A stretch of DNA of 64,000 nucleotides from Capnocytophaga canimorsus (GTDB lineage: Bacteria; Bacteroidota; Bacteroidia; Flavobacteriales; Flavobacteriaceae): the NCBI RefSeq assembly GCF_002302565.1, contig NZ_CP022382.1, positions 1,435,001 through 1,499,000 of the forward strand, written 5' to 3'. Both the position numbers and the translations under genes were made by a program. The notes under the pieces are model-generated. The model was not told the origin of the DNA, did not search any database, and saw only the letters and a list, made by a program, of their open reading frames with translations. Positions 9,439-19,170 of the stretch are shown in pieces. The first letter of the stretch is position 1. Every line of letters starts with the position of its first letter.

Positions 9439-12400
9439 TCACCAATCATTTTTGATTTGTATGCTACTTTTACCATTGCCTTGCTTTTTAACTTCTATTT
9501 TTACAGCAATACGTTCAGTCATTTCTTGTACGTGAGAAATCACTCCTACTTTTTTACCCTGATGTTGTAAACTTTCAAGGGCATCCATAGCTATGGCAAG
9601 TGTTTTTGCATCTAAGGTACCGAAGCCTTCATCAATAAACAAGGTTTCGATATTCATTTTGGTAGAAGAAAGCGAGGAAAGTGCCAAGGCAAGCCCCAAA
9701 GACACCAAAAACGACTCCCCTCCCGAAAGCGAATATACCGAACGTACCTCATACCCCATTTCCTTATCTATCACCTGCAAACTGAGCGTATCGGAGATGC
9801 GCTCCAGCTGGTATCGTTGGTTAATACTACTCAAATGTACATTGGCATAACGCAGTAAAGTGTCCAGTGTAAATTCTTGTGCATACCTTTGAAAAACTTT
9901 ACCACTGCTGCTGCCAATAAGGCTGTTTATGACTTCCCATTGGGATAAAACTTGCTGTTTTTCCTCTCTTTGTCGCAATAAATCCTGATGTTTCTCTACT
10001 TCCTTTTGGTGCACAGCCCATTGATTGTGTAGCTTTCCGATGTCTTGCCTAACCTTAGCCTCACTCTCCTTGTTTTCAGCAAGTAACCTTTCACAATCTG
10101 ATTGAGATTGTTCAGGAATATTTTGATTTTGATGCCGTTTCAGACTATCACTACGATCTTTAAGTAAGGTTTGTGCCATCAGACACCCTTCTTCCAGTTG
10201 TTTTAATTGCAAACGCTCTTGATGTATCCAAAGATTATCCAAAGAAATCCAATAATGAAACTTTTGAGTGTTTAAATCCGCTTTGAAATCTGGGTTTTCT
10301 ATCATCCAATGCTCAATTCTCCCTTGTAAAGTTTCTCGCTCTTGCTTTAATTGGGCGAGAAACTGCTCTTGGGTTTGTTTTTTTGCCGAAATCTCTTGAA
10401 AATCAAGTGCATTTTTCTGATAATTCGTCAGATGCAACTCTATTTGTTTTTGAACTATTTTCAACTTATCATTGATTTGTCGCTCTACTTGGTCAGCATT
10501 TTTCCCTTCTAAAAGATTTTGACGCTCCAATTCCATTCCTGACAACAATTGTAACTCCCTATCATACAGCGTTTTTAAATCTTCCAACTGTTTAGCTTGG
10601 TCGAGCTGTTGCTGTGAAAGATGTAAAATATTCTGATTGACCGAAAGTTGCGATTGCTCTGCCAAACGTAAATTTTCTTGGCTTTGTTGCCAATCGTTAA
10701 CCGCTTTTGTTAGGCGATTTGCAAACTGTTCAGGGGTACTTTTCCATAGTAAAAACCACGATGGATTATCAAGTAGCTGGTTTACCGATTGTTCTTTTTC
10801 GGTAAGCACATTTTGTGCAGATTCAAGCAATCGTTGGGCTGAATCAAACCGATGAACAAGTTTTTGAGAAGCATTCTCTAAATCGTTTAATTTCCGATTT
10901 GAGCTTTCGAGCTGATTTAAGGCTTGATTAAAGCGAGTTTCTAAGGTGGTTTCTCTGGCTTTTAATCCTTGATAATCTGCAATTTTATCAACTATAACTG
11001 CTACATTATTTTGGTAGTCGGACAAAACCACTTTGATATTTTTTTCTAAAGTTTCAAGGTTATGCTCTTTTGCAATAAAATCATTTTCTAAAAATGATAT
11101 CTTTTTTCTTTCTTGATGTTGTATAACGATGCTTTCTTCTTCCTTTTGGGTCAAATTCTGAATTTCGGCTTCTGTTATTTTTTTATTGGAAAGCAAATCG
11201 TGTGCTTGATTTTGCAAACGAAAATGATTTTCTTGTGCCTCTTCAAATTGTCTTTCCAATTCTTGTAGCGCCCTATTCTCATATCTTTGCTCCTGATACG
11301 GATGATGAGTAGCACCACAAACTGGGCAAGGGGCATCTGGAATCAGTCCACGACGGAGATTTTCAACATTTTCTGAGCTTTCCAATTGTAACTTCTGCAA
11401 CAATTTTTCTAAAACGCTTACTTCTTGTTGGGCAAGGCTAACATCTGCTTGATTTTGGGTTAATTGCTGCTCAATTTGAATAAGTTGTTCCTTTTTTTGT
11501 TGTTTTTTCTGTTGAGTGCGCTGTACGTTTTGCCGCTCCTCTTGTAATTTTTGTATCGAATTTAAAATGTTTTTTTGTTGTTCAATTTTCTGAATAATTT
11601 CATTTTGCTCCGATATGAGTTTTTCAATATCAAACCCCTTAATGGCTTTTTTAAACTCGTCGTATGCTTGTTTTGCCAAGATGTGTTGCTGTACCAAGTT
11701 TTCATTTTTGGTTTTCTCCTCATTTACAAAAATTTCCACCTGATGTATCTGCCCTTTTAAATCTTCCACTTCTTTTCGGAACTTTTCCTTTTCAGAAATA
11801 GCTCTTTCAGCTTCTTTACAACTTACCCCAATAAGCGAATAATTTTCTGCAAATTTTTCAAAATAAGCATTTTGACTTTGCCACAACTTATTTTGATTGA
11901 TACGCTCTTTAATTTGGGCTAACGTTTGCTTTTCTACCTCTATTTTACCGATAAGCGCCTGATTATTTTGTTCAAAAGCTTGGATTTGTTGCATTTTGTC
12001 GGAAAGTATTTCCTTTTTTTGCTGAAGTTGAATGTCTAACACTCGAGCTTGTTGAATTTGAGGCAACCACTTTTCGTGCAATTGCAGAAGGGTTTGCTGA
12101 TGTTGTTTTTCCTTATCAAGAGCGTTTTGTATCACAAAGGCTTGTTGTTGAAGCTCGGTTATTTTTTGCGAAAAACCCTCAATGTCAAGCTCTACCGTAA
12201 AAATTTGTTTTTGAATATTTTCTTTTTGAAGCCAAATCGGTTTCAGAGGCTGTATTTTCTCTACCTTATCCAGTGTTTCAAACCGATGTTGTTGTTGATT
12301 TTTAGCCTCTTGTGCAATTTGTAAATTCGACGAAGCTTGACGGATTTGTTCAGTAAGTTGCTGGTTTTTCAAATGCCAATCTAGCTGTACTTGCAATTGT

Positions 12401-13161
12401 TTCTGAGCCGTAATAAGTTGGTTTTCTTGCTCTTTTAACTGATTTAATGCCAAATGTAACGTTTGTTGTTCTTTATCAGTAAGTAACTCAATGGATGAGA
12501 GTTGTGCATCAAAAAAAGTGATTTCTGTTTGTAAATCTTTATGCTTTTGAAAAATTTGAGCCGAAATTTTGGAATAAATTTCGGTACCTGTAAGCTTTTC
12601 CAAAATATCTGCTCGTTCGCTTTCCGTAGCTTTAAGAAAGTTAGCAAATTCGCCTTGTGCTAAAATGACTGACTTGGTAAATTGCTCAAAAGAAAGCCCT
12701 AACAAACGCTGTATTTCTTTAAGGACAAGCGTTTTATTTCTTTCTGGAAAAAGCGTTTTGTCTGAAAGATTTTCTAAAGTGATTATCTCATCTTGTATTC
12801 TGCCATAACCACGAGCCCTGCGTATCTTCCATTCACTGGCATAAATTTTATCGTCAATTGCTTTAAAAACCACCTTTGCAAAAGCGGCTTCTGCTCCTTT
12901 ACGCAAAAGCGTTTTCACATCGCGAACGGAAAGATTATTCTCGCCATCACCAATGTTTATGTAACTTTTGATGGGTGAAAGACGAGGGGTATTGTTATAT
13001 AAAGCCAAACAAATGGCATCTAAAATCGTAGATTTCCCCGAGCCTGTAGCTCCCGTTATAGCAAATAATCCTTCCGATTTTAAAGGTTCGCTTTCAAAAT
13101 CAATATGAAAAGGCCCCTCAATTGAAGCGATATTATACAAACTTACCGATAATATTTTCAT
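9439..13161 (-). CDS. sbcC: SbcC, ATPase subunit of SbcCD nuclease
   Basis: 1240 residues. SMC/Rad50-type ATPase which with SbcD cleaves hairpins and blocked DNA ends. Walker A GATGSGKST near residues 37-45; QGEFANFLKA Q-loop region; long Gln/Glu-rich coiled coils on both sides of a zinc hook CPVC near residue 612; ABC signature SLSGGES near 1145; Walker B TLFIDEGFGTLD near 1175. All elements are intact and in normal order. The start overlaps the sbcD stop by four bases, so the two are translationally coupled. The 40-bp gap after the stop holds nothing recognisable. Confidence 0.97.
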   Translation of the reverse strand: MKILSVSLYNIASIEGPFHIDFESEPLKSEGLFAITGATGSGKSTILDAICLALYNNTPRLSPIKSYINIGDGENNLSVRDVKTLLRKGAEAAFAKVVFKAIDDKIYASEWKIRRARGYGRIQDEIITLENLSDKTLFPERNKTLVLKEIQRLLGLSFEQFTKSVILAQGEFANFLKATESERADILEKLTGTEIYSKISAQIFQKHKDLQTEITFFDAQLSSIELLTDKEQQTLHLALNQLKEQENQLITAQKQLQVQLDWHLKNQQLTEQIRQASSNLQIAQEAKNQQQHRFETLDKVEKIQPLKPIWLQKENIQKQIFTVELDIEGFSQKITELQQQAFVIQNALDKEKQHQQTLLQLHEKWLPQIQQARVLDIQLQQKKEILSDKMQQIQAFEQNNQALIGKIEVEKQTLAQIKERINQNKLWQSQNAYFEKFAENYSLIGVSCKEAERAISEKEKFRKEVEDLKGQIHQVEIFVNEEKTKNENLVQQHILAKQAYDEFKKAIKGFDIEKLISEQNEIIQKIEQQKNILNSIQKLQEERQNVQRTQQKKQQKKEQLIQIEQQLTQNQADVSLAQQEVSVLEKLLQKLQLESSENVENLRRGLIPDAPCPVCGATHHPYQEQRYENRALQELERQFEEAQENHFRLQNQAHDLLSNKKITEAEIQNLTQKEEESIVIQHQERKKISFLENDFIAKEHNLETLEKNIKVVLSDYQNNVAVIVDKIADYQGLKARETTLETRFNQALNQLESSNRKLNDLENASQKLVHRFDSAQRLLESAQNVLTEKEQSVNQLLDNPSWFLLWKSTPEQFANRLTKAVNDWQQSQENLRLAEQSQLSVNQNILHLSQQQLDQAKQLEDLKTLYDRELQLLSGMELERQNLLEGKNADQVERQINDKLKIVQKQIELHLTNYQKNALDFQEISAKKQTQEQFLAQLKQERETLQGRIEHWMIENPDFKADLNTQKFHYWISLDNLWIHQERLQLKQLEEGCLMAQTLLKDRSDSLKRHQNQNIPEQSQSDCERLLAENKESEAKVRQDIGKLHNQWAVHQKEVEKHQDLLRQREEKQQVLSQWEVINSLIGSSSGKVFQRYAQEFTLDTLLRYANVHLSSINQRYQLERISDTLSLQVIDKEMGYEVRSVYSLSGGESFLVSLGLALALSSLSSTKMNIETLFIDEGFGTLDAKTLAIAMDALESLQHQGKKVGVISHVQEMTERIAVKIEVKKQGNGKSSIQIKNDW

Positions 13162-14399
13162 AGACTATCTTGCTGGTTTTCAATTTCGTTATAAATTTCA
13201 TTAAAAAGAACCTCGTATTTTTGGGGTAGCGCCTCTCCCTTTTGCTTTTCAAAAATTCTCCTGAAAACATCAATAGGTTTTAAGTCAAAAAGAGCAATTT
13301 CGGACTGATAGTCCTCCATTTCAGTCTTTATCCCCTTCATTTTTAAATCAATACGTACCAATCGAACATTTTTGTGGGCAACGGCTTTTTGAAGGATATT
13401 TTTTAAGTCAGGCAAGGGGGTGTCAAGCACTATTTTCACCTCCAAAAAGGGTTTTTCCTGCTGAGTATCCGTGGGAGGCAATAGCTCAAGGGCTGAAAGT
13501 ACTTGAGCCAAATTGCCGTGATTTTCAGGAAGACTTAAAAGTGGTTGTTTTACAGGGATTGGAACAGATTTTATATCCGTTAGCTTCCCCGCTTCCATTT
13601 GAAAAATAACCACCTGATGCTCATAGTTTCTTTCTGAAAACGAAAGCGGAATGGGACTACCGCTATATCGGATATGATTCTGACCTCCTACTTTTTGCCC
13701 CTTGTGAATATGCCCCAAAGCAACATATTGCAATTCAGCAGGAAACTCTCGGGCACTCATACACTCAATCCCTCCGATGATGGCGCGTTCCGCAGTATCA
13801 TTATCAGCAATATCGGCACCCACCACGTGCAGATGCCCCAAAGCAATCAATCCTTGATTTTCAGAACAATAATGAAGTGCTTTTTGAGTAATTTCACGAT
13901 AAAAAGTAGTTACTCCTGTGGCATAATCAGGTAAAGTTTCATCTTCATTTCGTGGATATTCCCCAAAACGCAAATAAGGCACCGCAAGACAAAAAACCTC
14001 CACCTTTTTATCTTTACCGCACAAAGGAATGATTAACGACTGATAATCAATAGAATTATCATAGCGTTTTACTTGACCTATCAGATGAATATTTGTGTTT
14101 TCCAGAAGCGGACGAGGCATTTCAAGTCGCGCTGGTGAATCGTGATTTCCTGCAATAAAAATCGCTTGTAAATGCGGAAAACGATGCGTAAGCTGATGCA
14201 AAAAACCATAAAACAAGGTTACCGACTGTATTTGCGGATTCGCCGTATCAAAAACATCACCACTAACTAAAAGCACATCAACATTTTCTTTTTCAATGGT
14301 TTGCAAAATCCAGTCTAAAAAGAAACGATGCTCGTTGTGGCGGTCGTGTTCGTAAAAAGTTTGCCCTAAATGCCAATCGGCAGTGTGTAAAAACTTCAT
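13158..14399 (-). CDS. sbcD: SbcD, nuclease subunit of SbcCD
   Basis: 413 residues. Mn-dependent calcineurin-like phosphodiesterase acting as 3'-5' double-strand exonuclease and single-strand endonuclease. Metal motifs appear in order: HTADWHLGQ (residues 5-13), SGDVFDTANP (about 46-55), AGNHDSPAR (about 102-110), GHLHVVG and GHIHKGQ. The C-terminal cap is of normal length. It is first in the operon, with sbcC overlapping. On the minus strand an imperfect -7 box (TACCTTTC) precedes it, divergent from ybeY. Confidence 0.97.
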   Translation of the reverse strand: MKFLHTADWHLGQTFYEHDRHNEHRFFLDWILQTIEKENVDVLLVSGDVFDTANPQIQSVTLFYGFLHQLTHRFPHLQAIFIAGNHDSPARLEMPRPLLENTNIHLIGQVKRYDNSIDYQSLIIPLCGKDKKVEVFCLAVPYLRFGEYPRNEDETLPDYATGVTTFYREITQKALHYCSENQGLIALGHLHVVGADIADNDTAERAIIGGIECMSAREFPAELQYVALGHIHKGQKVGGQNHIRYSGSPIPLSFSERNYEHQVVIFQMEAGKLTDIKSVPIPVKQPLLSLPENHGNLAQVLSALELLPPTDTQQEKPFLEVKIVLDTPLPDLKNILQKAVAHKNVRLVRIDLKMKGIKTEMEDYQSEIALFDLKPIDVFRRIFEKQKGEALPQKYEVLFNEIYNEIENQQDSL

Positions 14400-14488
14400 T
14401 AGATAAAATTAAGGTTGAAAGGTAATAAAAAATTAAAAAACACGGCTAAAAACCTTTCAAAACATCTGAATAAGTAAATAAAAAGGTG

Positions 14489-14496
14489 TAACTTTG
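14489..14496 (+). promoter_or_regulatory. ybeY promoter -7 element (TAACTTTG)
   Basis: Exact TAnnTTTG match, 20 bp upstream of the ybeY ATG, in the 116-bp divergent region shared with sbcD. Confidence 0.5.
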
Positions 14497-14515
14497 CTCA
14501 AAAGCATAGCTAATA

Positions 14516-14926
14516 ATGATAACATTTAATTACGAAATTGAATTTGAGCTTCCTGAGCAAGAAACTGTTTTTCAAGCGTGGATTGAAAAGATTATCGCTT
14601 CCGAACAAAAGGAATTGGGCGAATTAAATTACATCTTTTGTGATGATAATTATTTGCACCAAATCAACGTGCAATATCTTGACCACGACACACTTACCGA
14701 TATTATTACTTTTGATTATACGCAAGAGCAAACCATTTCGGGGGATATTTTTATTTCGGTGGAACGTGTTGCCGATAACGCCCAAGATTTCAATGTTGAT
14801 TTCCAAACAGAACTATTACGAGTGATGGCTCACGGCGTGCTACATTTATGCGGTTACAAAGACAAATCCGATGCTGAAAGTAAACAAATGCGAAGCAAAG
14901 AAGAGGAAAAAATGAGATTGTTTTAA
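14516..14926 (+). CDS. ybeY: rRNA maturation endoribonuclease YbeY
   Basis: 136 residues. Metal-dependent RNase in 16S rRNA 3' maturation and ribosome quality control. TDIITFDY and GDIFIS match the conserved core. The metal motif reads HGVLHLCGYKDKSD (about residues 105-118). The third canonical His of HGxLHLxGYDH is replaced, GYKD instead of GYDH, a pattern I recall from other Bacteroidota YbeY proteins. Length is normal for a short family member. It is probably transcribed alone or with the following secreted-protein gene 12 bp downstream. Confidence 0.93.
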   Translation: MITFNYEIEFELPEQETVFQAWIEKIIASEQKELGELNYIFCDDNYLHQINVQYLDHDTLTDIITFDYTQEQTISGDIFISVERVADNAQDFNVDFQTELLRVMAHGVLHLCGYKDKSDAESKQMRSKEEEKMRLF

Positions 14927-14938
14927 AACTAAATAATA

Positions 14939-15715
14939 ATGAGAAAATTGTTGTTTTTTGCTTTTTTATTCACATTATCAAGTGTATATGCTTGTAGTTG
15001 CGAATATCCGCCTTTTATGGAAAGATATATAAAAGCTGATTTTGTAGCACGAGTGAAAATCGTGAAAAATCATTTGCCTCAATCTGAATATTATAAGTCA
15101 GAAATTGAAACACTTGAGCTTTTTAAAGGAAAACCATTGACAGAAATTTACGTTTGGGGCGTTAGAACATCGTGTGAGATGTATATTTCTGAAAGCACAG
15201 AGGCTATCATCTTTGCCTATGAAGATAAAAATGGTAAATATACTATTGATGCTTGTTGTGAAATCATCAATTTATCGGAAAAATTTACAGATTTTGATAC
15301 TAATAACACAGAATTTCAGTCTTATATAAATCGAGTAGAAAACTCCAAGAATAGAAAAATAGAAGTTTTACGTTTCTTAAAATCCAAAAAAATTGATTTT
15401 ACAAGCAAAATAGAGTATTCTGAAATTGGACTACACGAAGCATTAAAAAAATTTGATGGAGTAAAATTCAAAAAAAGATTTGCTATTTTTGAAATTGCTT
15501 TTACTCACGATGTTAAAATAAAATCAATAAAGAAAATCAGTGGCTTCGGACGAAAAATTGATAAAGAAATCATACACATTTTGAAAAATCTTCAATGGAG
15601 TTCTTACGATAAAGGTATAAAAAATAAGATTCCTGAAGGAAGTAAAACTCTAATTGGGTTGTACCATATTGAGGACGATTTTGAACGTTCCAACTTCATA
15701 ACATATTTTTTGTAA
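14939..15715 (+). CDS. Secreted protein with TIMP/netrin-like N-terminus, unknown function
   Basis: 258 residues. A Sec signal (MRKLLFFAFLFTLSSVYA) is followed at once by CSCEYPPFMERYIKADFVARVKI. A Cys-X-Cys at the mature N-terminus, then a beta-strand pattern and further cysteines (RTSCEMYI, DACCEI), resembles the N-terminal fold of tissue-inhibitor-of-metalloproteinase-like bacterial proteins. The C-terminal half (about residues 150-258) is lysine-rich with no recognised family; its ISGFGRKIDKEIIHILKNL resembles a TonB-C-like segment. The resemblance is by motif only. It is 12 bp after ybeY. Confidence 0.6.
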   Translation: MRKLLFFAFLFTLSSVYACSCEYPPFMERYIKADFVARVKIVKNHLPQSEYYKSEIETLELFKGKPLTEIYVWGVRTSCEMYISESTEAIIFAYEDKNGKYTIDACCEIINLSEKFTDFDTNNTEFQSYINRVENSKNRKIEVLRFLKSKKIDFTSKIEYSEIGLHEALKKFDGVKFKKRFAIFEIAFTHDVKIKSIKKISGFGRKIDKEIIHILKNLQWSSYDKGIKNKIPEGSKTLIGLYHIEDDFERSNFITYFL

Positions 15716-15751
15716 ATAAACTGAATAACAAATCTATCAAACTAAATAACA

Positions 15752-16402
15752 ATGAAAAAAATAACCATATTATTAGCTGTAATGCTTTCATTTACTGCTT
15801 TTTCACAAGAGCAAAAGCATTCACATTTTTATTACCAACGTGCCGATTTTTTCAACAAATTTCCTATCACATCGAAAGATATTGTCTTCTTGGGTAATAG
15901 CATCACTAACGGATGCGAATGGGCGGAACTTTTCGGGAAGAAAAACATAAAAAACAGGGGAATTAGTGGCGATATTTCACAAGGAGTTTATGAAAGATTG
16001 GATAATATCGTGAACGGAAAACCCAAAAAAATATTTCTGCTGATTGGTGTCAATGATATTGCCCGAAAAATTCCAACAGCAACTACTTCACAAAACATTG
16101 AAAAAATTGTGATGAAAATCCAGCAAGTTTCTCCAAAAACGAAAATATATTTGCAAAGCGTTTTGCCTGTAAATGCTGATTTTAAGATGTTTGAAAACCA
16201 TCAGCAGCCTGAAAAAATACGTGAACTTAATGCCGAAATTCAGCGAATTTGTCAGAAATACAAAGTTACTTATGTGGATTTATATTCACACTTTATCCTA
16301 CCGAATACTGAAAAACTAAATCCTGAATACACCAACGATGGGCTTCATCTAATGGCGGAAGGATATTTGCTGTGGAAGAAAATCATTATGCCTTATTTGT
16401 AA
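15752..16402 (+). CDS. Secreted SGNH/GDSL-family hydrolase
   Basis: 216 residues. Esterase/acetylhydrolase-like enzyme with a signal peptide (MKKITILLAVMLSFTAFS). Block I GNSITNGCEW carries the nucleophile Ser (about residue 50), GISGDISQGV supplies the block II Gly, GVNDIA the block III Asn, and DGLHL near residue 196 the Asp-His pair. All four blocks are present, so it should be active. Similar proteins act on acetylated glycans, but the substrate is not shown here. It starts 36 bp after the preceding secreted-protein gene, probably the same transcript. Confidence 0.85.
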   Translation: MKKITILLAVMLSFTAFSQEQKHSHFYYQRADFFNKFPITSKDIVFLGNSITNGCEWAELFGKKNIKNRGISGDISQGVYERLDNIVNGKPKKIFLLIGVNDIARKIPTATTSQNIEKIVMKIQQVSPKTKIYLQSVLPVNADFKMFENHQQPEKIRELNAEIQRICQKYKVTYVDLYSHFILPNTEKLNPEYTNDGLHLMAEGYLLWKKIIMPYL

Positions 16403-16481
16403 CCTTTACATAAAGTAAAATCGAAAAATCGCCCCAAAACTAAGTTTTTTCACAAAAGGCAATACCAATCCATAAATTTCA

Positions 16482-16489
16482 TACTTTTG
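16482..16489 (+). promoter_or_regulatory. rlmN promoter -7 element (TACTTTTG)
   Basis: Exact TAnnTTTG match ending only four bases before the rlmN ATG, which would place transcription start at or next to the start codon. Confidence 0.45.
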
Positions 16490-16493
16490 CCCT

Positions 16494-17540
16494 ATGTTAC
16501 AACAGAAAAAAGATATACGGGCTTTAAGTAAGGAAGAGTTACGTGATTTTTTTGAAAACGCTGGAGATAAGGCTTTTCGAGGTAATCAGGTATATGAATG
16601 GCTTTGGACAAAAGGGGTACACACCTTTGAGCAAATGACCAATTTGCCCAAAAGTACGCGTGAAATGCTTACTGCAAACTTCGTGATCAATCACATAAAA
16701 GTAGATGTAATGCAACGCAGTACAGACGGAACTATCAAAAATGCAGTTCGTTTGCACGATGGGCTTTTGGTGGAATCAGTACTTATTCCCACCCCAACGC
16801 GAACTACGGCTTGTGTTTCCAGTCAAGTGGGCTGTAGTTTGGATTGTAAATTCTGTGCCACGGCACGTCTTAAGCGTATGCGCAATTTGCAACCCGATGA
16901 GATTTACGACCAAGTGAAAGTTATTGATACACAAAGCCGTACTTACTTTGGCAGACCCCTCTCCAACATCGTTTTTATGGGAATGGGTGAACCGCTAATG
17001 AATTACAATAATGTACTGAAAGCCATTGAAAAAATAACTTCCGACGAGGGACTTGCCCTATCGCCCAAACGCATCACGGTTTCCACCTCTGGAATACCTA
17101 AAATGATTCGTAAAATGGCTGACGATGCCGTGAAATTCAAATTAGCGGTTTCTTTGCATTCTGCTATCGACGAGGTTCGCACCTCTATTATGCCTTTTAA
17201 TGAAAATTTTCCGCTTACGGAACTTCGTAAAGCTTTGGAATATTGGTACTCCAAAACCAAAAGCCGAATCACGTATGAATATGTAGTTTGGAAAGGTATT
17301 AACGACAAGCGTAAAGATATTGAGGCGCTTATTAAATTTTGCCGATTTGCGCCTTCCAAAGTGAATTTGATTGAATACAATCCCATAGATGAAGGCGATT
17401 TTTTAAGTGCAGATTCAGAAGCTATTACACTATACCAGGAGTTACTTGAACAGGCAGGTATTACCGTTACGGTGCGCCGCTCCAGAGGAAAAGATATTGA
17501 TGCCGCCTGTGGACAATTAGCAAACAAAGGAAAGGTTTAA
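16494..17540 (+). CDS. rlmN: 23S rRNA (A2503-C2)/tRNA (A37-C2) methyltransferase RlmN
   Basis: 348 residues. Radical-SAM enzyme methylating A2503 of 23S rRNA and A37 of some tRNAs. The cluster motif CSLDCKFC lies near residues 112-119; GMGEPLMNY, the SAM-binding SVSTSGIP-type strand (VSTSGIP) and AVSLHSA follow. The C-terminal catalytic Cys is in DAACGQL. The family N-terminal domain begins right at this ATG (LSKEELRDFFENAGDKAFRG), so no upstream start is needed. Confidence 0.97.
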   Translation: MLQQKKDIRALSKEELRDFFENAGDKAFRGNQVYEWLWTKGVHTFEQMTNLPKSTREMLTANFVINHIKVDVMQRSTDGTIKNAVRLHDGLLVESVLIPTPTRTTACVSSQVGCSLDCKFCATARLKRMRNLQPDEIYDQVKVIDTQSRTYFGRPLSNIVFMGMGEPLMNYNNVLKAIEKITSDEGLALSPKRITVSTSGIPKMIRKMADDAVKFKLAVSLHSAIDEVRTSIMPFNENFPLTELRKALEYWYSKTKSRITYEYVVWKGINDKRKDIEALIKFCRFAPSKVNLIEYNPIDEGDFLSADSEAITLYQELLEQAGITVTVRRSRGKDIDAACGQLANKGKV

Positions 17541-17617
17541 TCTATTGATATCTAATATATTACTATCTAAGAAAATGAAATTTACATAGGATATACTTTT
17601 TGATTTCTAAAATGATG

Positions 17618-17625
17618 TATCTTTG
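17618..17625 (+). promoter_or_regulatory. hisS promoter -7 element (TATCTTTG)
   Basis: Exact TAnnTTTG match 39 bp upstream of the hisS ATG. Confidence 0.5.
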
Positions 17626-17664
17626 CCAAACGCAGTAATTTACTCCTAATAAAAAGATTTTTTA

Positions 17665-19041
17665 ATGGCAGTACAAAAACCCAGTTTGCCTAAAGGAACG
17701 AGGGATTTTTCCCCAGCAGAATTGGCAAAACGCAATTATATTACAGATAAAATACGAACCGAATTTATCAAATTTGGATTTCAACCTATTGAAACTCCGA
17801 GTTTTGAGAATTATGAAACCCTAATGGGGAAATACGGAGAAGAAGGTGACCGACTGATTTTCAAAATACTGAATTCTGGAAATTTTGCCGAGAAGGTAAA
17901 TTCAACCGATTGGGAAACAAAAAACGTAAGTAAACTCACTCCACAAATCTGTGAAAAAGCGTTGCGTTATGACCTTACTGTGCCTTTTGCTCGGTATGTG
18001 GTTCAGCATCAGAATGATATTACATTTCCGTTCAAACGTTTTCAAATTCAGCCTGTTTGGCGAGCCGATCGTCCGCAAAAAGGACGTTTTCGTGAGTTTT
18101 ACCAATGCGATGCCGATGTGGTGGGAAGCAATAGCCTTTGGCAAGAAGTAGAATTTGTACAATTGTATGATGCGGTTTTTACTTCATTGAATTTGAAAGG
18201 AGTAACCATAAAAATCAACAACCGAAAAATATTGAGTGGTTTTGCGGAGGTTATTGGCGAAAGCGAAAAGCTGATTGATTTTACAGTGGCTTTGGATAAA
18301 TTGGACAAAATTGGGCAAGAAGGCGTTATCAATGAAATGCTTTCCAAAGGGATTTCCAATCAAGCAATTGAAAAAATAAGTCCAATTTTTGGTCTTCGAG
18401 GTACTTTTTCTGAAAAAATAAATCTTCTGAAAGAAATTTTAAAAGACTCTGAAACAGGCAAAAAAGGCATTGAAGAGTTGGAATTCATCGAAAAAGCCAT
18501 AACACATTTGTCGCTACAAACTGCTATTTTGGATTTGGACGTAACCCTTGCTCGAGGGCTTAATTACTATACAGGAGCTATTTTTGAAGTAGCTGCCCCT
18601 GAGGGAGTTGCAATGGGTTCGATAGGTGGGGGCGGACGGTATGATGACCTCACCAGTATTTTCGGACTTAAAGGCATCAGCGGTGTGGGAATTTCCTTTG
18701 GGTTAGACCGAATTTGTTTGGTTATGGAGGAATTAAACCTGTTTCCGCAAGAAATTGGAGATACTTTGGACGTTTTGTTTATCAATTTTGGAGAAAAAGA
18801 AGCCTTACAAAGTCTAAAACTGATTCAAAAATTGCGTTCTTTTGGTAAAAAAGTGGAATTGTATCCTGAATCGGCAAAAATGAAAAAACAAATGGCATAT
18901 GCCGACAAACGAAATATTCCTTTTGTGGTTTTGATTGGTGAATCGGAATGCGAAAAGGAAAGTTTCATTCTAAAAAATATGAAAACTGGAGAGCAAAAAG
19001 AATATTTCATAACACAAGTGGAAAAAGGAATTTTCCAATAA
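17665..19041 (+). CDS. hisS: Histidyl-tRNA synthetase
   Basis: 458 residues. Class II synthetase charging tRNA-His. The N-terminus [11 protein letters not shown] is the family hallmark; motif 2 [10 protein letters not shown] lies near residues 139-148; the histidine-specific [15 protein letters not shown] and motif 3 GGGGRYDDL / GISFGLDR follow. A C-terminal anticodon-binding domain covers about residues 370-458. Length and motifs are complete. It is followed by a clear terminator, so it is probably a single-gene transcript. Confidence 0.97.
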   Translation: MAVQKPSLPKGTRDFSPAELAKRNYITDKIRTEFIKFGFQPIETPSFENYETLMGKYGEEGDRLIFKILNSGNFAEKVNSTDWETKNVSKLTPQICEKALRYDLTVPFARYVVQHQNDITFPFKRFQIQPVWRADRPQKGRFREFYQCDADVVGSNSLWQEVEFVQLYDAVFTSLNLKGVTIKINNRKILSGFAEVIGESEKLIDFTVALDKLDKIGQEGVINEMLSKGISNQAIEKISPIFGLRGTFSEKINLLKEILKDSETGKKGIEELEFIEKAITHLSLQTAILDLDVTLARGLNYYTGAIFEVAAPEGVAMGSIGGGGRYDDLTSIFGLKGISGVGISFGLDRICLVMEELNLFPQEIGDTLDVLFINFGEKEALQSLKLIQKLRSFGKKVELYPESAKMKKQMAYADKRNIPFVVLIGESECEKESFILKNMKTGEQKEYFITQVEKGIFQ

Positions 19042-19043
19042 AA

Positions 19044-19070
19044 AAGGTTGCTTAAAATCAAAGCAACCTT
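19044..19070 (+). terminator. Terminator of hisS
   Basis: AAGGTTGCTT / AAGCAACCTT stem with a 7-base loop, starting three bases after the hisS stop and flanked by A and T residues. Confidence 0.75.
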
Positions 19071-19170
19071 TCCGTGGACTATTATTCAAAAAGCATTTCA
19101 TTATAGAGACGTATAAAAATCAGTTTTGTTACAAGAAAATGTAAAATTTTATCATCTTAAATTATTTTTT

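Noticed and set aside
17003..17527. 174-codon antisense frame over rlmN
   Set aside because: It mirrors a well-conserved rlmN coding region and has no protein-like motifs or start signal.
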